The position numbers were made by a program, and so were the translations under genes. The notes beneath the pieces are model-generated. The model saw only the letters and a list, made by a program, of their open reading frames with translations. It made no database searches and was not told the DNA's origin. A stretch of 64,000 bases of DNA, taken from positions 215,001-279,000 of the forward strand of contig JAWQFJ010001318.1 in assembly GCA_034096865.1 (NCBI GenBank), given 5' to 3'. The stretch is from Theodoxus fluviatilis (Eukaryota; Mollusca; Gastropoda; Cycloneritida; Neritidae). Positions 49,827 to 62,050 of this stretch are shown here, one piece after another. How positions within the stretch are numbered: position 1 is the first letter of the stretch; the number at the start of each line of letters is the position of its first letter.

Positions 49827-50107
49827 GTCACTTCAGTGCCGCTGTTTTACAGTGACAGAAACAACACGGGAGACAGCAGTTACGAGTTCTAAGTCCAGAG
49901 TGATTGGCGTGTGCTGTTAAAAAACAACAAACCAATCTCTGTTAAATGTAGATTATTTAATACAGATTTTGAAATGGTACTCATCAGATGGTGTTTGAAA
50001 CAACTGCACACATCAGAGATTCAGATAATATCTGAATCACCAATTTCCATCCAACTGATTTTATCAATCAAATCCCTTTCATAATTGTACCTCATACCTT
50101 GCAATTC

Positions 50108-50610
50108 TTGTGAGCAGTGAAGAAAGTTATTGGGGACCTAATTGTAGATGCAGGTACAGCCACAGAGAAAGGAATCTGTCTCTCGATTGCCTTGGGGAAC
50201 TTAGTCTCGAAAACTACGTCGACGGAAAAGCCACTTCTGTCGCCAAAAATCTAGCTTCTCAGGCAAGCGAAGCACACCCATTGCGATGGAGAGACCGATG
50301 AAAGTTTTAATCTCAGGAACTGTCACAAGTGCCCACTTGGAGCTGGTAGGAGGTGGATTCCTCTCTCTCTCTCTCTCTCTCAGCATACCGATGTGTCTCT
50401 GTCACAAGCGTTCCCACATCGCGCATGATCGCGTCTGTGAAGATCAGAGAAGACATGAAGAGGTTTTGCGTCCGAGGGGATGTCAATCTTTACTCCTTGA
50501 GCGCGTCGAAAGGCGTGTCGCATACGAGAACGAAAATTTTCTGTCTGCCACGATCCTTGGAAGCCTAGAAACTCTTCCTCCGACGATTCCTCTTCCAACA
50601 TCTCTCGCAT
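50108..50610 (-). pseudogene. piggyBac-like transposase fragment
   Basis: The minus strand reads WALVTVPEIKTFIGLSIAMG, then VLRLPEKLDFWRQKWLF (about 50215-50335), the hallmark start of the piggyBac DDE domain (ikaFlGllilMGi.rLP...dYW). Upstream in another frame is MREMLEEESSEEEFLGF, an acidic N-terminus common in piggyBac-derived proteins. A (TC) run at 50361-50380 interrupts the two parts, and the catalytic Asp region is absent, so this is a broken remnant. TTAA-flanked ends were not established. Confidence 0.65.
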
Positions 50611-51290
50611 CAGACATCGTCAAAATCAGCATCCATGTCGCTTCCTTCGGCCATGACGCGAAAAAAGTCAGAACGTCAGTCGAAATCTCGACAAAAATCA
50701 CCACAACACAGCTAAAACTGGTCCGATTTCGATCACAGCTAAAACTGGTCCGATTTCGAGATCAAACTTGCACAAGTTTGAAAGCGATCTAAGTGCGCGG
50801 TCTCTCTGCTTCCCAGCAGGCATTGCGATAAGTCGGCCACTTCCGTTTGCTAATGCTATTTTTAGATCTTGACGTAAATAAGGCGAGGGTATGATCAGAC
50901 GCGTAATTGTCGCTCCCATGGACATTGTATATTGGATCCATGATCGCACGGGACTACAATTCCCATCAGTAGTCATCCACTCGGGCCGTGACAAACACTA
51001 GTTGCTCTATTATTAAATTCTGAGTTTTAATCAAGATCACTATTGTGTATTGCAAAGAAATGTGCACACTGCAACTGTGAGCGACTCAGCGAGTTATGAT
51101 TAGAACTGTTCTGTGATCAGAAAATGAAAATTGTGGACAATTAAGAACTGTGAATGAACTTTAGGTGATTTAACACTAAATCTTATATTCTGTGTGTGAT
51201 CACTAAAGTGTCTTGCGTGTGTGTTGAAATGCTTTATTGTTCACTTCTTTTTTTAAATATCGTTTTATTTACAATTTTCTATAATATTCT
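50611..51290. other. Region upstream of the piggyBac relic, with a ZNF143-like motif
   Basis: Unique sequence. gggactacaattcccatcag at 50949-50968 matches the ACTACAATTCCCA core of ZNF143/STAF sites, suggesting a former promoter for the minus-strand transposase. A 19-base direct repeat (agctaaaactggtccgatt) occurs at 50708 and 50738. Confidence 0.4.
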
Positions 51291-51378
51291 TTGAATGGTC
51301 TTGTTCTAGAAAATATTCTAAGAAAAAGTAATGTTCTAGAATTTTCTAGAATTATTCTGGAATTAAAGAATTCTAGAA
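51291..51378. repeat. TTCTAGAA-rich low-complexity run beside the gap
   Basis: At least five ttctaga/tctagaa/ttctgga palindromes in 88 bases, formally matching nTTCnnGAAn heat-shock-element spacing. Confidence 0.6.
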
Positions 51379-51400
51379 NNNNNNNNNNNNNNNNNNNNNN
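51379..51400. other. Assembly gap (22 N)
   Basis: A run of N between a TTCTAGAA-rich low-complexity stretch and the truncated repeat copy B. Its short fixed size suggests an unresolved join rather than a measured gap. Confidence 0.98.
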
Positions 51401-51982
51401 TTTCTCTGAAGTTTTTGAGATTGGATACCTCACCTATATATGGTATATAGGGCAAAGTAAGCCCTATCTTTTGATACCAGTTTGGTTTACCTTGCTTCAA
51501 GGTCGAGGTCACAGGAGCTCTTCAAAGTTGGATTGTATACATATTTTGAAGCGACCTTGCGAACTATGGAAGATAACTGTTCCAAACTTCATAACATTGT
51601 AGTACACATGTTATACTTTCATCATGAGACATTTGGTCACATATCATCAAGGTCAAGGTCACTTTGACCCTTATGAAATGTGACCAAAATGGGGTAGTGA
51701 ACCACTAAAAGCGACTATATCTCATGGTAGAAAGTGCCAATAAGCACCATTGTGCTTCCTATGTCTTGAATTAACAGCTTTGTGTTGCATGACCTTGGAT
51801 GACCTTGACCTTGGGTCAAGGTCACATGTATTTTGGTAGGAAAAATGTGTAAAGCATTTCTTAGTGTATGATGTCATTGCTAGGTGTAGTTGTTTGACCT
51901 TGACCTTGAGGGGCACCTGAAGGTCAAGGTCATGTAAAGGTCAAGGTCAATCATGTGAGTCGTATGGGCTTTGCCCTTCTTG
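51401..51982. mobile_element. Dispersed TGACCTT-rich repeat, partial copy B cut by the gap
   Basis: It matches the last two thirds of copy A, starting just after the run of N and ending at the same CCCTTCTTG terminus. It is slightly more diverged than copies A and C, with small deletions (for example near 51555). Its left part is missing at the assembly gap. Confidence 0.75.
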
Positions 51983-52924
51983 TTAAACATCTTTTCCAGC
52001 ATGCTTTTGGCCTCAGTTGGGCAAGGATTGTTGGGCTGGAGGAAAATGCATATGCTACTGTACTGTGTGGCATTCAGACGCCTTGTGGCACCCACGGCTC
52101 TTTGGTTGATTCTGCAGTGAAACGAAACAGAATAATACGAAACAAACCACCACGCTCACATTAATGACTCATCTGGAAGTCTTCTCTGATGAGCCATGGT
52201 GAGAGGGGGAGAAAGAACTGCTCATTGTGCGTGATGAAGAGCATGGGGAAAGGATGGTAGTCTTTATACTTTAATTGCACAATAATGGCAGAGTGTAGTA
52301 AGTGATAGATGTCTGTACCCCTTTGCCTGACGCCCCGGTTCTGTAGGAGGTCACCCTCTGCATAATGCATTTCCATGTATGTCACCTTCGGGATCCATTA
52401 ACGGTCAGGATGAAATATCACACAGACTGTAGTGAATGGGATACTAGTGACATTTATTGATCACACCACGTTTAAATGATGGGACCGGGCAAGCCATTTA
52501 CCAGGCATCCGAGATGATAAGGGTGTTATCTTTGTGACACTTCATGGTTTAAACATCATTCGGCACTTCGGTGCGGTGCTCCTGTGTGCGTCCAAGTCAA
52601 GGGCAAAAGCAAGGAGCAGTGTGTAGTCTGCTTGAAATACAGTTCTCTGGACATGCTCTCATTCTTCCCAGACCATAGATTTCCACAGCCTTGGTCAGCA
52701 GACCAAAGAGCAGCGTGTAGTCTGCTTGAAATACAGTACTCTGGACATGGCCTTATTCTTCCCTGGAGCTCATAGATTTCCAAAGCCTTGGTCAGCAGAC
52801 GCATCTTTGCCAGTCTAATTTTCTCTTTTGTCTTTGTGACTTTTCCGTCTGTTATGTTCGAATGTCTATGTTAAGTTTGCCTACTTGTGCCATATCATCG
52901 CATATAAGTTCCAATCCCTTCTCA
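51983..52924. other. Intergenic stretch with a ~100-bp tandem duplication
   Basis: 52608-52801 has two copies of gcagtgtgtagtctgcttga...ccttggtcagcagac. A minus-strand frame at 52161-52385 (74 codons, MEMHYAEGDLLQNRG...) looks mildly protein-like but matches no family that I know. Confidence 0.45.
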
Positions 52925-55026
<2,102 letters not shown>

Positions 55027-55201
55027 TGTAATCTGGTCTCTAGCAAGGTCTTTGTATTTTGCTTTCATCATATTCTATGTAGTGTCGTAATCTGGTCTCT
55101 AGCAAGGTCTTTGTATTTTGCTTTCATCATATTCTCTGTAGTGTCGTAATCTGGTCTCTAGCAAGGTCATTGTATTTTGCATTCATCATATTCTCTGAAG
55201 T
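55027..55201. repeat. ~58-bp tandem repeat, three copies
   Basis: Unit gtaatctggtctctagcaag + gtctttgtattttgctttcatcatattct..gtagtgtc; it ends 110 bases before dispersed repeat copy C. Confidence 0.93.
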
Positions 55202-55313
55202 GAGTCTTGTGGATGGCAGGATGAGATCAATTACACTCACATAGTAGAAAAGGATGCGGCAAAAGAAAGAAAAGAAAGGACTGATAAGTAGCCTCAATAT
55301 GTACTCCATTTTT

Positions 55314-56152
55314 GACTCACATGCGAAGCAAAAGTGAGTCTATGTACTCAGCCGTGTCATCCGTCCGGGCGTCCGGGCGTTAAAAACTTAAACGTTGGAT
55401 TTTTCTCGGAGACTATTAAGTCTATCAACACCAAATGTGGCATGATGGTGTATGATGACAAGGCCTCAAAAAACATACATAGTGACTTGACCTTGCTTCA
55501 AGGTCAAGGTCACAGGAGCCATAAATGTGGTCTCAAAAACAGTCATTTTTCACATTTTCCCAATTTTCTCCCACGTTATTGAGAATGGCGACCTTAGCTA
55601 CAAGTGGTATATAGGTCATAGCAAGCCCTATCTTTTGATACCAGTTTGGTTGACCTTGCTTCAAGGTCAAGGTCACAGGAACTCTTCAAAGTTGGATTGT
55701 ATACATATTTGGAAGTGACCTTGACCCTGAACTATGGAAGATAACTGTTTGAAACTTAATAATTATGTGGGGCACATGTTATACTTTCATCATGAGACAC
55801 ATTTGTTCACATATCATCAAGGTCAAGGTCACTTTGACCCTTATGAAATGTGACCAAAATGGGGTAGTGAACCACTAAAAGTGACTATATCTCATGGTAG
55901 AAAGTGCCAATAAGCACCATTGTGCTTCCTATGTCTTGAATTAACAGCTTTGTGTTGCATGACCTTGGATGACCTTGACCTTGGGTCAAGGTCACATGTA
56001 TTTTGGTAGGAAAAATGTGTAAAGCATTTCTTTGTGTATGATGTCATTGGTAGGTTTAGTTGTTTGACCTTGACCTTGAAGGTCACCTGAAGGTCAAGGT
56101 CATATAACGGTCAAGGTCAAGCATGTGAGTCGTATGGGCTTTGCCCTTCTTG
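55314..56152. mobile_element. Dispersed TGACCTT-rich repeat, full copy C
   Basis: Nearly identical to copy A over its full length and in the same orientation, with the same terminal GACTCACATG and CATGTGAGTC motifs. The high identity implies recent insertion or gene conversion within this intron. Confidence 0.75.
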
Positions 56153-56311
56153 TTCGTGTGTGTTTTAGGTCGTTTGGATACAGTTAATGTTTGTGTGGAA
56201 AGGAAATATCTCACGGAATGTAAATTGAAAATGCTTGTAGCTTGTGTTAGCACTTGCTCAGTAACTATAGGTTTCATTGATGAATGTGCCTTTCATGTAC
56301 TAGTTGCTTGC

Positions 56312-56640
<329 letters not shown>

Positions 56641-56696
56641 GCATGCACATGCATGTATGTAAATGGATTGATCCACACAGGGATTTGTTTTCTCTT

Positions 56697-57087
56697 ACAC
56701 ACACACACACACTCACTCACACACATACGCACACACTCACACTCACACACACACTCACACTCACACACTCACACATTCACACTCACACACACCACACACA
56801 CACACACACACACCCCCACACCCACACCACACCCACCCCCACACACACCACACACCACACTCCCTCACACCCCCACACACACACACCCACACCCACACAC
56901 CACACTCACACACCACACCCACACACCACACCCACACACACACACACACCACACACCTCACACACACACTCACCAACACACGCACACATACACACCACAC
57001 ACACACTACACACCACACACACACACACACACCACACCACACCCACACACCCACACACACACCCACACACACCACACACACACACAC

Positions 57088-57142
<55 letters not shown>

Positions 57143-57161
57143 ACACACTCACACACACACA

Positions 57162-57249
<88 letters not shown>
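56697..57249. repeat. (CA)n with CCACAC and CTCACA variants
   Basis: About 550 bases of CA-type sequence. With the GT block 57 bases away it forms a giant imperfect inverted repeat that could fold. Confidence 0.95.
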
Positions 57250-57251
<2 letters not shown>

Positions 57252-58060
57252 TCAGCCACTGCCAGCCTACCCAAATGTTTGCCAACTTCTCACTGTCGGG
57301 CAGCAAAGTGTCTGTGCATCAATGCATCTGTGCAGCTGATGACCTGCACTGAATGGAGTGGATCAAACCGACGATTTTCCCCTGGCTGACGGATAGATAC
57401 AATCTCCATTACCCCTATCACGTGGTGCGATTGGGATGATTGGCGTGCATGCAAGATGGAAACAGTTGACAGTGCCAAGAGGGTTTTTAAACAATGACTT
57501 TTGTGCTAACGCAACACGAGGGCTGGGGTTCCCAGGAAGCTGATAAAATCACCGTTGCCAGGAGACGGAGCGGAGAGCCTCTGTTGGATAACCTTTTTTG
57601 GGCTTCCTGCACGCTAAATGTCGTCTGTGCAGGGAGCTCTCCATCTGGGGAGAAAATCTGGCAGTGGGCTCTCTCCTGAAATCCTTGTGATGAAGCGCTG
57701 GTGAAGCCTGTGGGGGAAAAAAAAAGAAAAGAAAAAAGGTGGTGTCGGCCAGTAGCGTTATTGCTATTTTTGCCCTAGCTTTTGCAGCATTCTAGAATAT
57801 GCATTGAAAAGTGGTCATGCGATCTGTTTTCGTCTTTTCGTTTGTTGAAGCTGTGATCCTGCAGCTGTAAGATGTCACATTTCCATTACACAGTTTCTAA
57901 TGTCTCTTTTCCTGCATATTAAGGAAATGTATACCATGCTTTGCAAAGTGTTCTAGTCTGTATGCTTCTATTGTAGAGGACAAGTCGCAACAGCAAAATA
58001 TTCCTAACAAAGCCAGTTAATAAGGGATTTTATCTCTGTTTCAAGTTCTGCTGCCCCCAC
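57250..58060. other. Unique intronic stretch, nothing recognised
   Basis: No exon supported before the DLG PDZ2 exon. Confidence 0.45.
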
Positions 58061-58275
58061 CGCGTATGTCTGTCTGTCTTTGTCTCTGTCTGTCTGTCTT
58101 TGTCTGTCTCTGTCTGTGTCTGCATGTCTGTTTGCATCTCTCTGGTCAACTTATCTCTCTCTCTCTCTCTCTCCCCCCCCCCTCTCCCCTCCCTCTCTCT
58201 CTCTCCCTCTCTCTCTCTCTCCCTCTCCGCCCCGCCACACAGACACACACACACACACACTCTCTCTCTCTCTCC
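58061..58275. repeat. (CTGT)n, (CT)n, (CA)n, (CT)n
   Basis: Mixed simple repeats ending 128 bases before the DLG exon at 58404. Confidence 0.9.
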
Positions 58276-58333
58276 AGATAGGGCGCTGTTTTGACAAGTG
58301 CCAAGTCATTGTTCTGTGGTTAGACTTGTTTAG

Positions 58334-58407
58334 AGGCATCCTCATGGTTCTCCTTTCCCTTGGCAGGTCTTGGCATCCTCATGGTTCTCCTTTCCCTTGG
58401 CAGGTCT
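58334..58407. repeat. 37-bp tandem duplication across the DLG PDZ2 acceptor
   Basis: ggcatcctcatggttctcct + ttcccttggcaggtctt occurs twice in a row, so polypyrimidine tract, cag and first exon bases are all duplicated. Confidence 0.93.
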
Positions 58408-58540
58408 TGGCTTCAGCATTGCGGGCGGCAGGGGCAACCAGCACATTCCAGGCGATGATGGCATCTTTGTCACCAAGATCATCGATGGTGGAGCTGCAGA
58501 GCAGGATGGGCGTCTGGCCGTGGGTGACCGTCTTGTGGCT
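58404..58540 (+). CDS. DLG1: Discs-large MAGUK, exon encoding core of PDZ2
   Basis: The 137-base exon encodes [19 protein letters not shown] then [20 protein letters not shown] and GDRLVA, an almost consensus DLG PDZ2 core with the carboxylate-binding loop, the beta-B strand and the GGAA..DGRL..GD turn. The reading starts phase 1 and ends phase 0 at a strong donor, gtgagt, at 58541. The acceptor cag at 58401-58403 lies in a direct 37-base tandem duplication: a second identical ttcccttggcag|gtcttgg occurs at 58355-58373. Only the downstream copy preserves the frame. The upstream copy would add 37 bases and reach a stop soon after in the shifted frame. Context: third DLG exon in the window, in the same orientation and phase as its neighbours. 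Confidence 0.92.
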
Positions 58541-58743
58541 GTGAGTACAGTGCCAGTGCCTACACTGTATTTGACGTTGCAGTTGAGTGACTTTGTTGCT
58601 AAGCTTGTTTTCTTGAGATTGTGCTAGGTTCACTACATCTGCCATGGTGGTTGAGAATGGCTTTGTTGGTGTGCTTGTTGTTTGGGGATTTGCCAGTCGC
58701 TGTCTCTCACTACTGAGAGACTGACTATCAGAGTGGTTCTCTC

Positions 58744-58774
<31 letters not shown>

Positions 58775-59137
58775 GACCATCTCTCTATTTCGTGCTTTGC
58801 GCAGGTTTGATATGGTGTGTTAGCTTATCAGCGCAACGTTAGGTTTTGTGGTACTTTATTTCTAAGTGCAATTTGTGTATATCTGTTAATCCTTATAGGC
58901 TAGACTCTATTTTTGCACTTCTATTTAGTTACTTTGTGATACAGGTAGATTTCGTTGCTGGGCATCGGACATTACGTCATTAGTGGTGCGACGTCAGATT
59001 TGGCAGACTCGTTCGCACATATCCTTTTACTTCACTGAAGAAGGAGCCTACTTGGCCCCGAAAGCTCTGAAATACAATTTTGAAGTTGGACAAAAGTCTC
59101 CAGTACTTCTTCTCTATCAGACCATTTATCTGTCTCC

Positions 59138-59405
<268 letters not shown>

Positions 59406-59547
59406 CTCTCTCAACAAGTTAACAAAGAATATAACGAAATAATCATTTTCATGGTTTGAATGTCTCATACATAATACAAATAAGGAAATAAGTGGTTGCA
59501 GTTCTTGGATTAGACATGCTAAGATGATGTGGACTGTGCCTCCACAG

Positions 59548-59683
59548 GTAAACGAAACCAATCTGGAGGACGTGTCACATGAGGCGGCAGTGGCGGCACT
59601 GAAGGCCACGCAGGAGGTGGTCCACCTGACTGTGGCCAAGCCTGCCTTCCTGTCCGAATCTGCCAATGCAGACCCCACTTCAG
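59548..59683 (+). CDS. DLG1: Discs-large MAGUK, exon encoding end of PDZ2
   Basis: The 136-base exon reads VNETNLEDVSHEAAVAALKA, then TQEVVHLTVAKPAFLSESA and NADPTS. It finishes PDZ2, including the alpha-B helix (EEAV.ALK in the family; the first helix residue, His in HEAAVAAL, is the class I PDZ ligand-selecting position) and the final beta strand VHLTVAKP. The acceptor is ccacag at 59542-59547, the donor gtaggg at 59684, and the downstream intron is phase 1. That phase joins correctly to both the exon at 61960 and the possible alternative exon at 61550. The fit to DLG (VAKPTS then a Ser/Pro-rich linker) is close. Confidence 0.92.
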
Positions 59684-61549
59684 GTAGGGACGGACTCCTT
59701 CTGAGCCACTAGTGCTATTACTCACACGTGCATGTGGATGCATGTGTATACCCTGTGAGTGTGTGTGTGTGTGTGTGTGTGTGCATGTGCGTGTGTTTGT
59801 TTGCGCCTGCATGCATCATGTGTGTGTGTTTACCCTCACTTATTGTATCTGGCATAGTACTTGGGTGAATGCAGTGTCTCCCTCCTGTGGCTTGGGGTAG
59901 GATTTAACACAGCTCTAGTGGACTAACTACGCTTTACATTTGATACATTGGATGACCAACACCTTCTGTAGTGTCGAGGCTGCCAATGATTTGAATGTTG
60001 ATGGGCTCTTGAACTAATAGATGCAATGGTTGGTCTCAGTGTTGTCATTGATTTTTGTGTGATGGATGTACATGTAATATTGGTTATTGCTGAATCGTTT
60101 TGGCTCTTGGGGAGGTTGTGTTGGTTTTTTCCTCTCTCCTTTTTTTTGGGGGGGGAAGGGGGGGGGGGGGGGTTGTGTGGGATGTTTTTTGTTGTTTGTT
60201 TTAATGAAGTCCCATGGTGACCACCTCTCTGAGTTTTTTGTGATCTGGAGGGACACTGATCAGGTTGTGCTCATCCCTGTCAGTGCAAATATTGGCACTG
60301 CCCAGCCAGCCAGCCAGCCCTGTGGTAGGCCTGATTGGATGGAGGGGAGAATGCCTATCTCCCACTGCTGTGATTTCTTTCTTGATTAGTGGAAAGCAGT
60401 AGTTGCTGTGTAATGCAGACATACATCCAGCGATGGAGGGTGGCACTCTAGGGGGGCTTGTTGCTTTGGGCAGACGGGGTAGACTGGTACAATCCCTATG
60501 TGCCGTGTGTGTAATTACTCCCTTGGTAAAAGCTCCTGCACCTTCAGTCATTTGGACTGACTGCAGGTAATAGGAGCTGTAATTGAAGTGATGGCAAGCT
60601 ATCATTAGCCTGATGGAGTTAAATTCCTGGCTGTTTCAGCAGACTGGTTATTTCTGTACTTTTTAATTACGTTTTTTTGTAATTGCTCTCTTTTTATTCA
60701 ATTTAGAAAGTGCTTTGTGCCCAACTTTGCTGGAAGACTGCTTTTTCTGGATAGTTTTTTTTTTGAGAAGTAGAAATAGCTTACTCTGCGAACAAAAGGT
60801 TCCTAATCTATAATGGCATGGGAATGAGTGAATTTAATGAGTCATTAGTGCTTATCATTGGCAGGGAAGATTATGTTTCCAATGTGTATATCACTGCAGA
60901 GTGGAAAGTAGGATTTCTTTACATAATCACCATGGTTAGAGCCCTAAATAGTAGAGTCGGTGGTGTGGGACTGAAACATGCTCAGAATTCCCCTAGGGAA
61001 ACATCCAGGAGGCCAGTTTCCTTTGTAGTGTCCTCCAAGACAAGATGTTGCTTGTGTAATTCATGTACATGTAGTTCTAACCAACTTGCAACAGTAGAGC
61101 AGGTTAGGAGTTTGCTTCCTTGTCTGTTCTCAGTGTCTGCTGCTTGTGCAGAAGGCTTCGTGGTGGTGGTTTATCATTAGTTTTTAATGCCTACCAAAAG
61201 ATTTTCCTTTTTTGACATTGATATGGACAAGTAAATTTTAATGTGCTGCCAATTAAGTAATATGATCTCGCACTATCACATTGTGCTCTTTGGATTATCA
61301 TCTGATTATTGTATTTTCCCCCTTTTGTGAAAGATGCCATCTAAAAAGTTGTCTGGCTTATTTCCTCCTTGGACAGATACATTGACTCAAAAACAACACA
61401 TTAACAACTTTTCATGATTCTCAAAGGCTTTATGTTCTGAAAGATTCTGTTCATTTTTTTTTCAATTTCTTTTCATAATACTTTTAGGGCATTCTTAATT
61501 TTAGTTTGCATATTTGCTATTGTGGTAACTGATGTTGTATCTTTTGCAG
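59684..61549. other. DLG intron, nothing else recognised
   Basis: Holds a (GT)n at 59758-59790 and a G-rich run at 60147-60173. Short frames are not coding. Confidence 0.5.
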
Positions 61550-61594
61550 ATTATAGAGACTATCACAACAGCAGTCGCGATGACGATGACTAGA
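61550..61594 (+). CDS. DLG1: Possible alternative discs-large exon with in-frame stop
   Basis: Behind a good acceptor (tgttgtatcttttgcag, ending 61549) the phase-1 frame from the previous exon reads DYRDYHNSSRDDDD and then TAG. Vertebrate DLG linkers have a tyrosine- and Asn-Ser-rich stretch at this place (..PPDITNSS..), so homology is possible. Three readings are open: an alternative terminal exon giving a two-PDZ protein ending in four Asp; a 24-base microexon ending at 61573 (donor gtcgcg, weak) that would keep frame and join 61960; or chance. No AATAAA was noticed soon after the stop, which weakens the terminal-exon reading. Confidence 0.35.
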
Positions 61595-61959
61595 AGTATG
61601 CTGCAGTCCTAAGTGGATCATCACTTTGCAATGCAAACTAGAGCGCCGTCACTATCATGTCTTGCAATGAGGTTTTTTCTGTCACACAGTAGCATCCAAT
61701 CCAGATATACTGACAATGTAGTTGGATTTCATACAAGAGAAAGTGATCTAGTACTTCTTTAGCAGTAATGGGTAGCAGGAAAGTTACGTTGCCGTATTTG
61801 CTGAAGCCAGGCTCAATATCTAGCTCATGTCCAGAGCTCCAGCCATCCCCTAACTCTGTACGTCAGCTGTAGGTGTGATTTGCCCTCAGGAGGCAGGACT
61901 CAATCCCAAGGGAAAGACTGTTGACCGGTGGACTGACCGCCTCCGTGTTTTGCTCGTAG

Positions 61960-62050
61960 GTCAGGCCAGTGAAGGATCCCCCGCCAACCACACCCCCTTT
62001 GCACACGCCTCTCCTGGCAAAGAGGCCGACGACAGGGCAGAGCCCTCTAG
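61960..62050 (+). CDS. DLG1: Discs-large MAGUK, PDZ2-PDZ3 linker exon
   Basis: A 91-base exon joined in phase 1 to 59683 reads G-QASEGSPANHTPFAHA, then SPGKEADDRAEPSR. It resembles the DLG inter-PDZ linker (family form: GQTPASPARYSP..DDEITREPR), rich in Ser, Pro and charged residues and likely unstructured. The acceptor is ctcgtag ending 61959 with a moderate pyrimidine tract; the donor gtaagg at 62051 is strong and the intron is phase 2 with AG of an Arg codon. The next expected exon, starting PDZ3, does not appear before 64000. Confidence 0.8.

Noticed and set aside
52161..52385. Minus-strand 74-codon frame with protein-like composition
   Set aside because: No homology recognised and no convincing splice context; kept only as a remark.
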